A stretch of DNA of 64,000 bases from Gilliamella sp. N-G2 (GTDB taxonomy: Bacteria > Pseudomonadota > Gammaproteobacteria > Enterobacterales > Orbaceae): contig NZ_NAST01000011.1 in NCBI RefSeq assembly GCF_002142215.1, forward strand, positions 1 through 64,000, in the 5' to 3' direction. The position numbers and the translations under genes were made by a program. Of the stretch, positions 53,668-62,419 are shown one piece after another; the stretch's first letter is position 1; each line of letters opens with the position of its first letter. The notes beneath the pieces were generated by a model. It did no database searches. It worked only from the letters and a program-made list of their open reading frames with translations, and was not told the DNA's origin.

Positions 53668-54546
53668 ATGCGTTATTGGGTCGTATATGTCGCTGGAGCA
53701 AAAGCACAAGTAAATTATAGCATTGGTAAACAAAAAGGAATTTGGGGTTTAAAAAAAATCACAAGCCAATCTAAAATAGATAACATACAGGTTGGCGATC
53801 AAATTATTTTTGTTCAACAATTAAAATGGCAGTCAATAAATGGTGATGTACCAAAAGGGTTCCCTAAATTTTTAAAAGATCCTCAACAATTTAAAGGTAT
53901 TGTTTCTGAAATAGTAATCGGAGAAATAACTAAAGGTTATTATCAAGATAGTTCTATTGTTTGGCAAGATAATGAGTATCGACACCGATTTAATTTTAAA
54001 ATTAAAGAACAAGTAACTAATGTATTATTTAATATGGAAGAGTTTGGTTCTGAATTAATTGAAGCAACTTTAAAATCAATTAAATCAGGAGGTGATGTTT
54101 GTTTTGTGGGCAACAATAAAATCATTAATTTCACGAAGATTGATGATTTTGGTTTAGATATAGATCCAAATGAACTTAAAGATTTTTCAGTTAATGAAGG
54201 GTATGTTAAGTTTATCGAAAATCATAAATATCTCGAACGTAATAGAAAAATTGTTAAATTAAAAAAACAAAAAGTTTTAACAAGCCAAAAATGTTTAAAA
54301 TGTGAAATTTGCGGATTTGATTTTGCTGATTTTTATGGTGAAGAACTTGGACAAGGTTTTGCTGAATGCCATCACATAAATCCATTATCAGAGTCAGGTA
54401 ATGTAAAAACTAAATTATCAGATTTAATTATTATATGTGCAAATTGTCATAAAATGATTCATCGTAGAAAACCTTGGCTAAGTCCACAAGAATTAAAGGG
54501 TATAGTTGAAAATCAAAAATCAGTTCTGTTTAAAAGAATCTATTAG
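53668..54546 (+). CDS. EVE-domain HNH endonuclease, probable type IV (modification-dependent) restriction enzyme
   Basis: This is a two-domain protein of 292 residues. The N-terminal half (about 1-125) looks like a PUA-like EVE domain: RYWVVYVAGAKA, GIWGLKK, VGDQIIFVQQ, KGIVSEIVIG and WQDNEYRHRFNFKI. EVE domains flip out and read modified cytosines. The C-terminal HNH nuclease has zinc ligands CEIC (212-215) and CANCH (257-261) around the catalytic ECHHINPL (His235/236), with a final IHRR. EVE-HNH fusions such as VcaM4I cut DNA with modified cytosine. AAGGG precedes the start by about 9 bases. It stands alone, 0.95 kb upstream of the HAD-helicase pair. Confidence 0.85.
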   Translation: MRYWVVYVAGAKAQVNYSIGKQKGIWGLKKITSQSKIDNIQVGDQIIFVQQLKWQSINGDVPKGFPKFLKDPQQFKGIVSEIVIGEITKGYYQDSSIVWQDNEYRHRFNFKIKEQVTNVLFNMEEFGSELIEATLKSIKSGGDVCFVGNNKIINFTKIDDFGLDIDPNELKDFSVNEGYVKFIENHKYLERNRKIVKLKKQKVLTSQKCLKCEICGFDFADFYGEELGQGFAECHHINPLSESGNVKTKLSDLIIICANCHKMIHRRKPWLSPQELKGIVENQKSVLFKRIY

Positions 54547-55499
54547 AACTAAAGGTTTAACGATCTAGATTGATATTTTTTATATTAATAACTTTTTTAT
54601 CGCTTTTAACCATCTAATTAAGATGAATTGTTGTCTATGGTGCTAAAGTTGACATACACACAACAATAGTATTTATCTTCAGGTGTTTTTAAAAGATGTA
54701 AAAGAATGCTATTAAACAGTGAATAGGCAATGATAACAGGCGTTGATTTATTCTAGAATTAATTATAATAAAAATATTTTGTATATTTCAATTTAATAGC
54801 CAATGGTGGAACAAAACACATTTTGTGGAATTAATAAAATGTAATTTACATAACGTGTTGTTTTTAATCTTATTTGTGGCAACTAAAAAGTTGTCATTCA
54901 TTTCCATATATGCAATCCTCAAATCCTATATTTCTCCATTCTACGCAATTGGCCAAATGCTTTAATCTGTGATAGAGCTCATAGTTAGAAATTAATATTT
55001 CTAGTTTTTTGACTTGTAGGTGAACTTTTTTAAGTAGTATCGCAAAATTGATGTATATTAATTACATTGTTTAACATAAAAATGTGTTAATAATATGAAT
55101 ATAAAACAATTAAAAAATATTATTACAGTGATCATCATAAAGAACGAGCGACAACATAAACTTGATAAATCTTTACTACTGTTTTATGTTTTAATTCAGT
55201 TTAAACAAGCTTACCTGCGTCTATCTGACTGCAGAACTAAAATCTCACAACATATATCAAAACTGTTTAACAGCTTTGTATTGCAATGTAAAACATAAGA
55301 ATTAAATATGTCTTTTAGGCGCCTTAAAGGTGAACAGTTAAGGTAATTAATGAATGCTAAATTTGATACCAAACCATAATTTATAAAGCAAGTTTTTTAG
55401 TGGCAAGAGTTTAGAGCATAAGATTGATAATAAATTGTCACATTATAGGAACAATGTATCGTGCTTATTTAATTTAAAGCATTATATGAGGATAAATAA
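54547..55499. other. Long A/T-rich gap before the HAD-helicase pair
   Basis: About 950 bases with no convincing intact gene. Contents: a minus-strand decayed frame at 54618-54752 (listed separately), a hairpin GGCAACT-AAAA-AGTTGTC near 54877, a weak terminator-like hairpin TAGAAAT/ATTTCTA at 54986-55003 followed by GTTTTTT, and a possible promoter before the HAD gene (TTGTCA near 55435, TATCGT near 55457). A 67-codon frame at 55095-55298 has no supporting features. Confidence 0.5.
54618..54752 (-). pseudogene. Decayed gene fragment
   Basis: A 45-codon minus-strand frame with protein-like composition (PVIIAYSLFNSILLHLLK, then DKYYCCVYVNFSTID) is closed by TAA at 54618-54620 and begins directly after a stop. 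There is no start codon. It is probably the tail of a dead gene; the family is not recognised. Confidence 0.3.
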
Positions 55500-56321
55500 A
55501 TGATTAAGTGTGCATTAATTTATGATTTCGATGGAACGCTAGCAGAAGGTGATTGTGCCCAACATGGACTGATGCCAGCATTAGGAATTACGGACATAGC
55601 AAGCTTTTGGAATAAAGTGAAAGAACGTGCCAAACAAGACGATGGTGACGAAATACTATCTTATCTTGGACTCTTAGCTGAAACAGCCAACCAACTTGGT
55701 TCTGATGAATTAAGTGAAGACAATTTAAAAAAACATGGAAAATCTATTCCTCTCTTCCCCGGTGTTGATACTTGGTTTGAGCGTATTAATGAATATGCGG
55801 CGGTTAATGAGATAGCACTACAACATTACATTATTTCAAGTGGTTTAGATGCTATGATTCGTGGTACAGACATTGGTCATCAATTTAGCCAAATTTATGC
55901 ATGTAAATATCATTATTGCCAAAAAGGAAAACAAGCTATTTGGCCTGCTCAAGCGATAAACTATACAACCAAAACCCAATTTTTATTTCGAATTAACAAA
56001 GGCATCTTAAATTCCTGGGACAATACTGAAGTTAATAAATTTATTGAGTTAGAAGAACGAGATATCCCATTTGAACGAATGATCTATTTTGGTGATGGTG
56101 ATACCGATATTCCATCAATGAAAATGGTTAGATACCAAGGCGGGTTTTCCTTGGCGGTATTTGATGAGCAAAAATGGAAGGATCAACGTACACAAGAAAA
56201 AGTTGAAAAACTCATTGCTGAAGAACGAGCTAATTATGTTGTTCCTGCTAATTATCAGCAAGGTAGCCAGCTAGAAGTTACTGTACGAGGTTTACTACAA
56301 TTGTTCAAACGTAAACAATAA
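55500..56321 (+). CDS. HAD-superfamily phosphatase paired with a helicase-nuclease
   Basis: This is a 273-residue haloacid-dehalogenase-type hydrolase. Motif I is DFDGT with nucleophile Asp9 and Asp11, motif II is Ser113/114 in YIISSGLD, and motif IV is GDGDTD (Asp199, Asp201, Asp203). A helical cap lies between motifs I and II (about 15-95), closest in shape to phosphoserine-phosphatase-like members. There is no signal peptide. GAGGA precedes the start. The helicase gene begins 54 bases after its stop on the same strand, so the two are almost certainly co-transcribed. The substrate is unknown; a nucleotide or protein phosphate is possible. Confidence 0.88.
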   Translation: MIKCALIYDFDGTLAEGDCAQHGLMPALGITDIASFWNKVKERAKQDDGDEILSYLGLLAETANQLGSDELSEDNLKKHGKSIPLFPGVDTWFERINEYAAVNEIALQHYIISSGLDAMIRGTDIGHQFSQIYACKYHYCQKGKQAIWPAQAINYTTKTQFLFRINKGILNSWDNTEVNKFIELEERDIPFERMIYFGDGDTDIPSMKMVRYQGGFSLAVFDEQKWKDQRTQEKVEKLIAEERANYVVPANYQQGSQLEVTVRGLLQLFKRKQ

Positions 56322-56375
56322 GGTTAAACGATTTTCTTCTTATGGAATATATTTCCTATTAAAAGGACGAAAGCA

Positions 56376-59078
56376 ATGATTTCTATCTATATGAATGGCG
56401 AAAATAAAACTAAGCAAATCAGCGACTGGTCTCTCTACTATGATAATAAAGATCAAGAACTCAAACTCACTAGCCATTTTCCTTCTGGCAAAAAATATAC
56501 TCAGCCATTATCACAATGCCAAGTGAACCCATTTGAGCAAATAAAGGGAAATCTTCTTATTGTTAAGGATAAATCGAAAATAGATTGGATTGAAAAAGCT
56601 GAAAGTTATGGGCGAAAGTATACAGTTGTCTATTATCCTAACAATTCCCGACCCTACGTTATGCTTAGTGAGAATATTCAGATCGTATCTGAGACCAATC
56701 TTAAAAATGAAGATATTTTTCACTACTTTACGCAAGTAGCGCAAGCTCGTATTGAACATGCCGATGAGCACAATAAAGGTATTGCCGAAAATGTGTTACG
56801 ACAACTGGATAAAATCACTCCTCATCCTGATACGGTGCTTCATGCTTATTGCAGTGTAACAAACCAAAAACGCCAGCCTCCTCAACATTTTATTTATCCT
56901 TTTGGAATTAATGAAAGTCAGTTAAAAGCAGTAAAACAAGCTTTCGCTTCACAAATCAGTATTATTGAAGGCCCGCCTGGAACCGGCAAAACCCAAACTA
57001 TTTTAAATATTGTGGCGAATATTTTGATAAATAATCGCACGGTTGCTATTTTATCCAATAACAATTCTGCGGTAGAAAATGTCTATGAAAAATTAGCTAA
57101 AGATCAACTTGATTATCTGGTTGCTAAATTAGGTAGTAGTGATAAACGAAAAAACTTCTTTGGCGGTGAACTAGAACTAAGTCTTGAAAAACAAGAGCAA
57201 ACAATATCTTTACAAAGAATAAGCGAGCTTTCAAATACATTAGTTGAACATCTCCAAGCACAGAACCAAGTTGCTTTCTTGCAAGCGCAAATTGAAGAAT
57301 TGACAATTGAAAAGGGCTATTTACAACAGAGCCAAAGTGAAAACTTATCGTCGGACGCCCAGCTACTAAGTAAATATCAGTTTTCCAAAGAGAAAATTAC
57401 CGATTTATTGGCTTATTTACAATACCTAGATCAACGTCGAATTACATTTAAAGACCGCATACAACTTCTGCTTAATTTTAAGATAATACGCACAAAATTC
57501 ATTAGTAATTGGCAAAAGCGACAAGCAATTTTTAATCTTTTACAGTTGGCTTATTATGATCAGCAGTTGAATGAAAAAAACAGCCTACTTAAACGCTATC
57601 AAGAGCGACTTGAACAAAATCAATTTCACTCGTTATTGGCTGATTTAACCCGTTTTTCAATGCAATATTTGAAAGCGCATCTTTCACAAACCATCGACCT
57701 TAAAGCGACCTTTACCGACAAAGACTATCAACCACGTTTTAGTGAATTTACTAAACGTTTTCCAATTATAGGTAGTAGTACTCATTCCATTATCAACTCT
57801 TTGGGTCAAGGTGCCTTAATAGACTACTTAATTATTGATGAAGCTTCACAGCAAGATATTATTCCCGGTATTCTTGGTTTGGGCTGTGCCAAGAATGTGA
57901 TTATTGTCGGCGATCGTAAACAGCTACCTCATGTATCTACCAAACTTGATATCAAACCACCTCATGAATATTATGATTGTGAAAAATATAGTCTACTTGA
58001 CTCTTTTATTGGCTTATTTCAAGACAAAATCCCCATCACTTTACTGAAAGAGCATTATCGTTGTCATCCGAAAATCATTCAGTTTTGTAATAAGCAATTT
58101 TACAATGATCAGCTTATTCCAATGATCAAAGATAATGGAGAACAAGCGCTCACATTAATTGTTACCGCACCGGGGAATCACACAAGAAATTTAACGAATT
58201 TGCGAGAACTTGACTCTCTTAATAAAGTAGGTTGGCAAGATTTTACAGAAGAAAACACCGGTTTTATTGCGCCCTACAATAACCAAATTGATTTATCGCA
58301 AGAACATTTGCCATTAGATATTGTTAAAGCTACAACGCATAAATTTCAGGGTAGAGAGTGTGATAATATTATCTTTTCTACTGTATTGGATAAAAAAACG
58401 AGTAAACGAGAAAAGCTAGATTTTGTTGATAATCCACATTTAATTAACGTAGCGGTTTCGAGGGCTAAAAATAAGTTCATACTTGTCACAGGTAATGATA
58501 TCTTTACTGAAAATAATAAAAGTATTGCTGCCTTAATTCGGTATATTAAGTACTATGCGGATAATGATCATATTTACCAAAGTCCGGTTATCTCGGCTTT
58601 TGACTTACTTTATGAAGATTACGATAAGTCGTTAGAGGCACTTAACTCACGGTTAAGAAAAAATGACTCAAAATATAAATCAGAACAGATTATTGCTCAA
58701 TTACTGCGTGAGATATTAGAAGAAAGCACTTTTCAAACCATAAATTACCATCAACAGGTTCATTTAGAGCAGCTTGTCTCAAAAACTAACAACAGCTTTA
58801 CAGAACGTGAACTTGAATATATGGATAATAAAGCTAGTTGTGATTTTGTCCTTTATTTTAAAATAGGTAAAAATCCTATAGCAGTGATTGAAGTTGATGG
58901 CGATGATCACAGTAAACCAGAGCAGAGGAAACGAGATCAGCTGAAGAATGCCATTCTTGATAAAGCTGGTGTGCCATTATTACGACTTAAAACTATTGAA
59001 AGTCAAATAGAAGAGAAAATAAAGCAGTTTCTAAGTCAAAGTATGGTGGTTGAAAGAGAGAAATTTACGGGGTATTAG
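56376..59078 (+). CDS. SF1 (Upf1/Dna2-like) helicase with C-terminal DUF2726 nuclease-like domain
   Basis: This is a 900-residue protein. The N-terminal 1-175 is unique. The superfamily 1 helicase core has Walker A GPPGTGKT (199-206), motif Ia AILSNNNSAVENV, Walker B IIDEAS (486-491), motif III GDRKQLP (512-518), motif IV EHYRCHP (559-565), motif V THKFQGRECD and motif VI VAVSRAKNKF. A coiled-coil-rich insertion of about 200 residues (260-460) splits RecA domain 1. The C-terminus (about 765-885) matches DUF2726, a PD-(D/E)XK relative, with Asp823 in CDFVLYF and Glu839/Asp841 in VIEVDGDDH. AAGGA precedes the start. It is probably a DNA- or RNA-directed defence effector. Confidence 0.9.
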   Translation: MISIYMNGENKTKQISDWSLYYDNKDQELKLTSHFPSGKKYTQPLSQCQVNPFEQIKGNLLIVKDKSKIDWIEKAESYGRKYTVVYYPNNSRPYVMLSENIQIVSETNLKNEDIFHYFTQVAQARIEHADEHNKGIAENVLRQLDKITPHPDTVLHAYCSVTNQKRQPPQHFIYPFGINESQLKAVKQAFASQISIIEGPPGTGKTQTILNIVANILINNRTVAILSNNNSAVENVYEKLAKDQLDYLVAKLGSSDKRKNFFGGELELSLEKQEQTISLQRISELSNTLVEHLQAQNQVAFLQAQIEELTIEKGYLQQSQSENLSSDAQLLSKYQFSKEKITDLLAYLQYLDQRRITFKDRIQLLLNFKIIRTKFISNWQKRQAIFNLLQLAYYDQQLNEKNSLLKRYQERLEQNQFHSLLADLTRFSMQYLKAHLSQTIDLKATFTDKDYQPRFSEFTKRFPIIGSSTHSIINSLGQGALIDYLIIDEASQQDIIPGILGLGCAKNVIIVGDRKQLPHVSTKLDIKPPHEYYDCEKYSLLDSFIGLFQDKIPITLLKEHYRCHPKIIQFCNKQFYNDQLIPMIKDNGEQALTLIVTAPGNHTRNLTNLRELDSLNKVGWQDFTEENTGFIAPYNNQIDLSQEHLPLDIVKATTHKFQGRECDNIIFSTVLDKKTSKREKLDFVDNPHLINVAVSRAKNKFILVTGNDIFTENNKSIAALIRYIKYYADNDHIYQSPVISAFDLLYEDYDKSLEALNSRLRKNDSKYKSEQIIAQLLREILEESTFQTINYHQQVHLEQLVSKTNNSFTERELEYMDNKASCDFVLYFKIGKNPIAVIEVDGDDHSKPEQRKRDQLKNAILDKAGVPLLRLKTIESQIEEKIKQFLSQSMVVEREKFTGY

Positions 59079-59321
59079 AACTGAATAGCGAATCAATTTT
59101 AAATGGATTTTTGAGGTTTTTCATCTTATATGATTACTTATAGAACCTCTTCAATAAAACACTAAATGGAACAGGAGATATTCGATGAATATTTTGTCAA
59201 AAGTATTCTCTCATATTCTTCAAAACTATATAGAGATAGTTTTAATTTAAATATAGCTATCCATGTTTAGCTAAAAATTGAACCATTTCTTTGTTATTCA
59301 ATAAAGTATAGAATCTTTTTG

Positions 59322-59840
59322 TTAGAAATTTAATTTTATCATATTGTTTTTTACACACAGTTGTTCTTTAGAATAATAACAATTAGGTTCTTCATATCTT
59401 GCAAAGTAGTCATAATAGATAAATAGCCAATATTTCTTTATTTTATGAAAATATTTATTGTCCAAATCAATGTATTTAAATACAAAACTTGAAGGAAGAA
59501 AATCAATATCATTCAAATTATTGCTTGATATGATTTTTTGAATCAAAAGCTTTAAGACAATTAGACTGCTATAATTAATATCCGGTATAGCAATATTTTT
59601 TTACGCAAGATATCTTTTTAAATATGTAATAACTTCATCACTATCAATTTGCTTATCAAGTCCTAAAGACGCAATAATCAAAAGTATTTCAGAATCATTA
59701 TGTTGCATAACTTGCTTTTCAGCCCAATTAATTACTAACTCATTAGAATAAAAATGTTCTGTTGAAGATCCATAATATAGATAAAATTTATATAATGATA
59801 AAACTTCATCGAGAGATAAATTACTAAATTTTAGTTCCAT
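59322..59840 (-). pseudogene. Immunity-like gene broken by a single in-frame stop
   Basis: Two frames, 59601-59840 and 59322-59600, are in the same phase and together encode about 172 residues interrupted only by TAA at 59601-59603. That stop precedes a run of seven A. The first half (MELKFSNLSLDEVLSLYKFY, then NWAEKQVMQHNDSEILLIIASLGL) and the second (KIISSNNLNDIDFLPSSF, then YWLFIYYDYFARYEEP) have the helical, acidic look of small immunity or HEAT-like proteins. The start overlaps the end of a toxin-tail-like remnant by 17 bases. A programmed or read-through event is possible, but a nonsense mutation is simpler. Confidence 0.6.
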
Positions 59841-59958
59841 CTACTGATAAAAATATTCCCATATCTTTAATACTATTTTTCAGTATTTTAAATACGATAG
59901 AATTTATGGCTGCTGTAAGATTATTATATTTTAACGCTATTGGATCTAAGAATCTATA
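59824..59958 (-). pseudogene. Fragment resembling the C-terminal end of a toxin, overlapping the immunity-like gene
   Basis: A 45-codon minus-strand frame (FLDPIALKYNNLTAAINSIV, then KNSIKDMGIFLSVDGTKI) ends with TAG at 59824-59826, inside the first codons of the next gene. It has no start codon and opens directly after a stop. The 17-base overlap with the following small gene is the arrangement usual for toxin-immunity pairs. The domain itself is not recognised. Confidence 0.35.
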
Positions 59959-60245
59959 TTATGTCGCATGGACTTTTCTATTTATTTTGTAGCAACTTCT
60001 TCTGAAATTTTATACATCTAATCAAAATGTGTTAATTCCAGTCAAACACACTATATCCTGCAACCATCTTTATGGTTAAATAATAATTCCACTTACTAAA
60101 TAAATCCTTATTACGTCAATAAGTATTAATTATTCATTACTAAAGTTAAAAGTGGGGAAACATCAATTAGATATGGTAGAATTTATTCATAACGCTTTAT
60201 TAGTATCAATTAAACATTAAACTATAACTAAAAAGATTAAATAGA
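59959..60245. other. Non-coding gap upstream of the 60.2-kb gene
   Basis: Nearly 290 bases of A/T-rich DNA. Two short plus-strand frames end near 60190-60220 (one reads KVKSGETSIRYGRIYS), either of which could be a further toxin tail in front of the next gene, but both are too short to support a call. No promoter is evident. Confidence 0.3.
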
Positions 60246-60653
60246 ATGGCAATCATATATGGGTATATCTCCTCATCCGCCGCTGATGACAAAGCTTTAA
60301 GTGATTTTAATAAGGCAGTCTTACAACGACTTCCTCAATATGGTTCTTATATTTGTCGGGATATGTTTGCAATGTTACCTTTTGACAATAGAGCGCTTTG
60401 TAAATATTCATATATTATTCATTTTGCTGCTGAATATGATGAAATGTATGTTATGCCGGATGATTGGTTAGAAGAGTTTGAAAGTTTATTATCCCAATTA
60501 TATTGGAATCATGTTAATGTGATTGAAACTTATTCAGGAAACCGTTTTGTATGGCGAGCAGATGAATGTGGTTTAGAAAAAATAAGCGCCATAACGAAAT
60601 GGAATAGGATTGTCTTTGAATCTTATCATTATTTAAGGGAAATTGAATATTAG
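60246..60653 (+). CDS. Small cytosolic protein of unknown function, immunity-like context
   Basis: This intact 135-residue protein has no signal peptide or membrane segment. It starts AIIYGYISSSAADDKALSDF and contains aromatic-rich stretches (WLEEFESLLSQLYWNHVNVI, RFVWRADECGLEKISAITKW). I do not recognise the family. Size, acidity and its position among broken immunity-like and toxin-tail-like fragments suggest an orphan immunity gene, which is inference from context. There is no clear ribosome binding site (AGATTAAATAGA precedes the ATG). Confidence 0.65.
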   Translation: MAIIYGYISSSAADDKALSDFNKAVLQRLPQYGSYICRDMFAMLPFDNRALCKYSYIIHFAAEYDEMYVMPDDWLEEFESLLSQLYWNHVNVIETYSGNRFVWRADECGLEKISAITKWNRIVFESYHYLREIEY

Positions 60654-60814
60654 TTTATAATTAGTTATTAGCTATATATCTAATAAATTATAATATTTTT
60701 AGTAGCGCAATTTATTGTGTATAAGAAGATAAGTAATTTCACCGTCAAATACAGAATCGTTTTATATTTTGGATTGATCTTTTTTAAAGTATTTATAAGA
60801 ATGCTGAAAATTAA

Positions 60815-60959
60815 ATAGGTGAATGTGAAGAATTGCGTGATAATGTACTGGTACAGGCTTATTACGCAACAAGCTCACAATATAAATGAATATTCACCTA
60901 ATGCCACCTCACGAAAAATAAATCAAATTGATGCAATTTTTTATTCAATTAATAAATAA
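60815..60959 (+). pseudogene. Frameshifted fragment, possible toxin tail
   Basis: Plus-strand coding-like sequence (GECEELRDNVLVQAYYATSS, then after a one-base shift NEYSPNATSRKINQIDAIFY) ends with TAA at 60957-60959. The switch of frame occurs near 60890. There is no start codon. The rest of the gap 60654-60814 and 60960-61037 shows nothing else. Confidence 0.35.
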
Positions 60960-61037
60960 TATCACTCTCATATTTTGATTTAATTGGTATCTTATCCTGA
61001 AGTAAAACTGAAAAGATAGATATAGTGAAACTCTGTC

Positions 61038-61428
61038 TACATAAAATATCCCAAGTCTTTCATAAAATTGTCAGGATTATCAACAAGCTCAAATAAAGAT
61101 ATCAAAGGAAACTTATCCATTATATCGTTAATGAAATCTGAATCTACATCAAGATGCATGCAATACAAATAATTAGCAAACTGTTTTGCTGTTATATTAG
61201 TCGATAAGGCACTAAATTGGATAATATTATCTTCAATATAAAAAAATTCTTGAATAATTTGATTAATACACAGCTTATCTATGTATACCGGGGCTCATGA
61301 TTTCGATATAAATCATCCCACCCATACCCAGTAATTATTAAACTAGTAACTAAAATATAAAATGCTTCGAGTGATGATTTTACCTCTGATTTATTTATAA
61401 AACGGTAATGCACTGAGCTTTATTCATT
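61038..61428 (-). pseudogene. Small gene with two frameshifts
   Basis: Read on the minus strand from ATG at 61428, the frame begins MNKAQ, then continues in a second frame (HYRFINKSEVKSSLEAFYIL, LIITGYGWDDLYRN), and after a further shift near 61283 in a third frame (INQIIQEFFYIEDNIIQFSA, DFINDIMDKFPLISLFELVD) to TAG at 61038-61040. Joined, it would encode a protein of about 128 residues of helical, immunity-like character. The family is not recognised. Confidence 0.5.
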
Positions 61429-61518
61429 TTGCGTTCTGGCTGATGTTTTAATACTTAGCGAAAGCAATGATTGCTACCGTCTTACGTAGCTTTGATGATG
61501 AAATAGAGGAGTTACTAG

Positions 61519-61845
61519 ATGGAACTATTAAATGAAAAAGAGCTCTATGTTGCGCTTTCAGATCTATTTGTTGATAACAAGGTAGATTATAACTATATTG
61601 CATCGGTAGTAAAATTATATCCAATATCCTATGTTTAACATATGTTATTTTATTACGTGGCGCCTGCTTGTCATTACAATACGATCGGACCAGTGCCACC
61701 GGTTTGGTGTTTTTTTGATGAAGATGACTTAATGAGTGCAATAGATGACATCAAAAAAAACAAAATCGCCCCATTCATAAAATCAAAATGCGTATTTTTG
61801 TTTTCTATCTTAAGTTTAGATTTAAACATGAATGGCAAAAAGTAA
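61519..61845 (+). pseudogene. DUF7079-like gene with one in-frame stop
   Basis: From ATG at 61519 (GAGG at 61507-61510) the frame reads MELLNEKELYVALSDLFVDN, is interrupted by TAA at 61636-61638, and continues in the same phase with YYVAPACHYNTIGPVPPVWC, FFDEDDLMSAIDDIK and a stop at 61845. The pattern ALSDLFVD-x-VDY-x2-IA, then VAP-x2-HYN, then FDEDDL-x3-I is that of DUF7079, a small family I know from toxin-immunity neighbourhoods. One point change would restore 108 residues. Confidence 0.6.
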
Positions 61846-62141
61846 AGGACTTATTATGATTATTATTGCGTTTAAATCTTATGTAAACAGCGTCTAAAGT
61901 ATCTGCTTAAATTTATAATATATTCTGTAGAAGAGATAGATTAACGATAGAATCGTGCGGCTAAAAAATTACCAGTTTGCGTTATATTTGCTTGGATTAG
62001 TTTAGTTGAGACATAAGTAAACGAGGTATTCTTTATTAATTACTGGCTTTAATTGATTGCTACAGAGAAATATCAGTAGATGATTCGTTAATAGTGTTAA
62101 TAGCATCATAAGTATACCATTTTTAGTTATAGTGCATCGAT
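61846..62141. other. Gap without recognisable content
   Basis: Nearly 300 bases, A/T-rich, stops in all frames. I see no promoter, hairpin or coding remnant worth naming. Confidence 0.5.
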
Positions 62142-62294
62142 ATGACTAACTATATACCTAAAAATTTTGCTTATAAATGTATTTTACAGGTGCTTAATGA
62201 ATATCAAAATAAGCGTTGGTGGAATCTTAACCTAGTCATGAGAATGCTTGTAAATAAAGTTTTTTTATTTCAACAAACTGAACCGTATACCTAA
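62142..62294 (+). CDS. Possible 50-residue small protein or N-terminal fragment
   Basis: ATG at 62142 opens a 50-codon frame (TNYIPKNFAYKCILQVLNEY, then WWNLNLVMRMLVNKVF) ending at 62294. There is no clear ribosome binding site. It ends 8 bases before repeat copy A. It could be a small gene, the N-terminus of a gene cut by an insertion, or chance. Confidence 0.25.
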   Translation: MTNYIPKNFAYKCILQVLNEYQNKRWWNLNLVMRMLVNKVFLFQQTEPYT

Positions 62295-62301
62295 AACGAA
62301 A

Positions 62302-62345
62302 AGTGACCCTTAAAATTGGGTATTTTTAATACTCACTTATTTTAG
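62302..62345 (+). repeat. Direct repeat, copy A (about 42 bp)
   Basis: A 42-bp segment with core TTGGGTATTTTTAATACTCA matches the segment at 63786-63828 at about 38 of 42 positions. The two copies bracket the small membrane frame, a decayed frame and the histidine phosphatase gene. It may be the end of an insertion element. Confidence 0.7.
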
Positions 62346-62419
62346 AGTTTTTTACCAGCATTGATATAACTTTTATAATTTAATGTTTTTCAGCTGTATA
62401 AGCTTGTACTTCAATTTTT

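Noticed and set aside
55095..55298. 67-codon plus-strand frame before the HAD gene
   Set aside because: No ribosome binding site, low-complexity Ile/Lys/Leu composition and no recognisable motif; frames of this size are expected by chance in such A/T-rich DNA.
59166..59270. 34-codon frame after the helicase gene
   Set aside because: It begins with ATG and reads like protein (MEQEIFDEYF), but it is too short and lacks support; it may be another fragment.
61448..61741. 97-codon minus-strand frame opposite the DUF7079-like pseudogene
   Set aside because: It lies antisense to a frame with family-like motifs and a proper ribosome binding site; its own composition is not protein-like.
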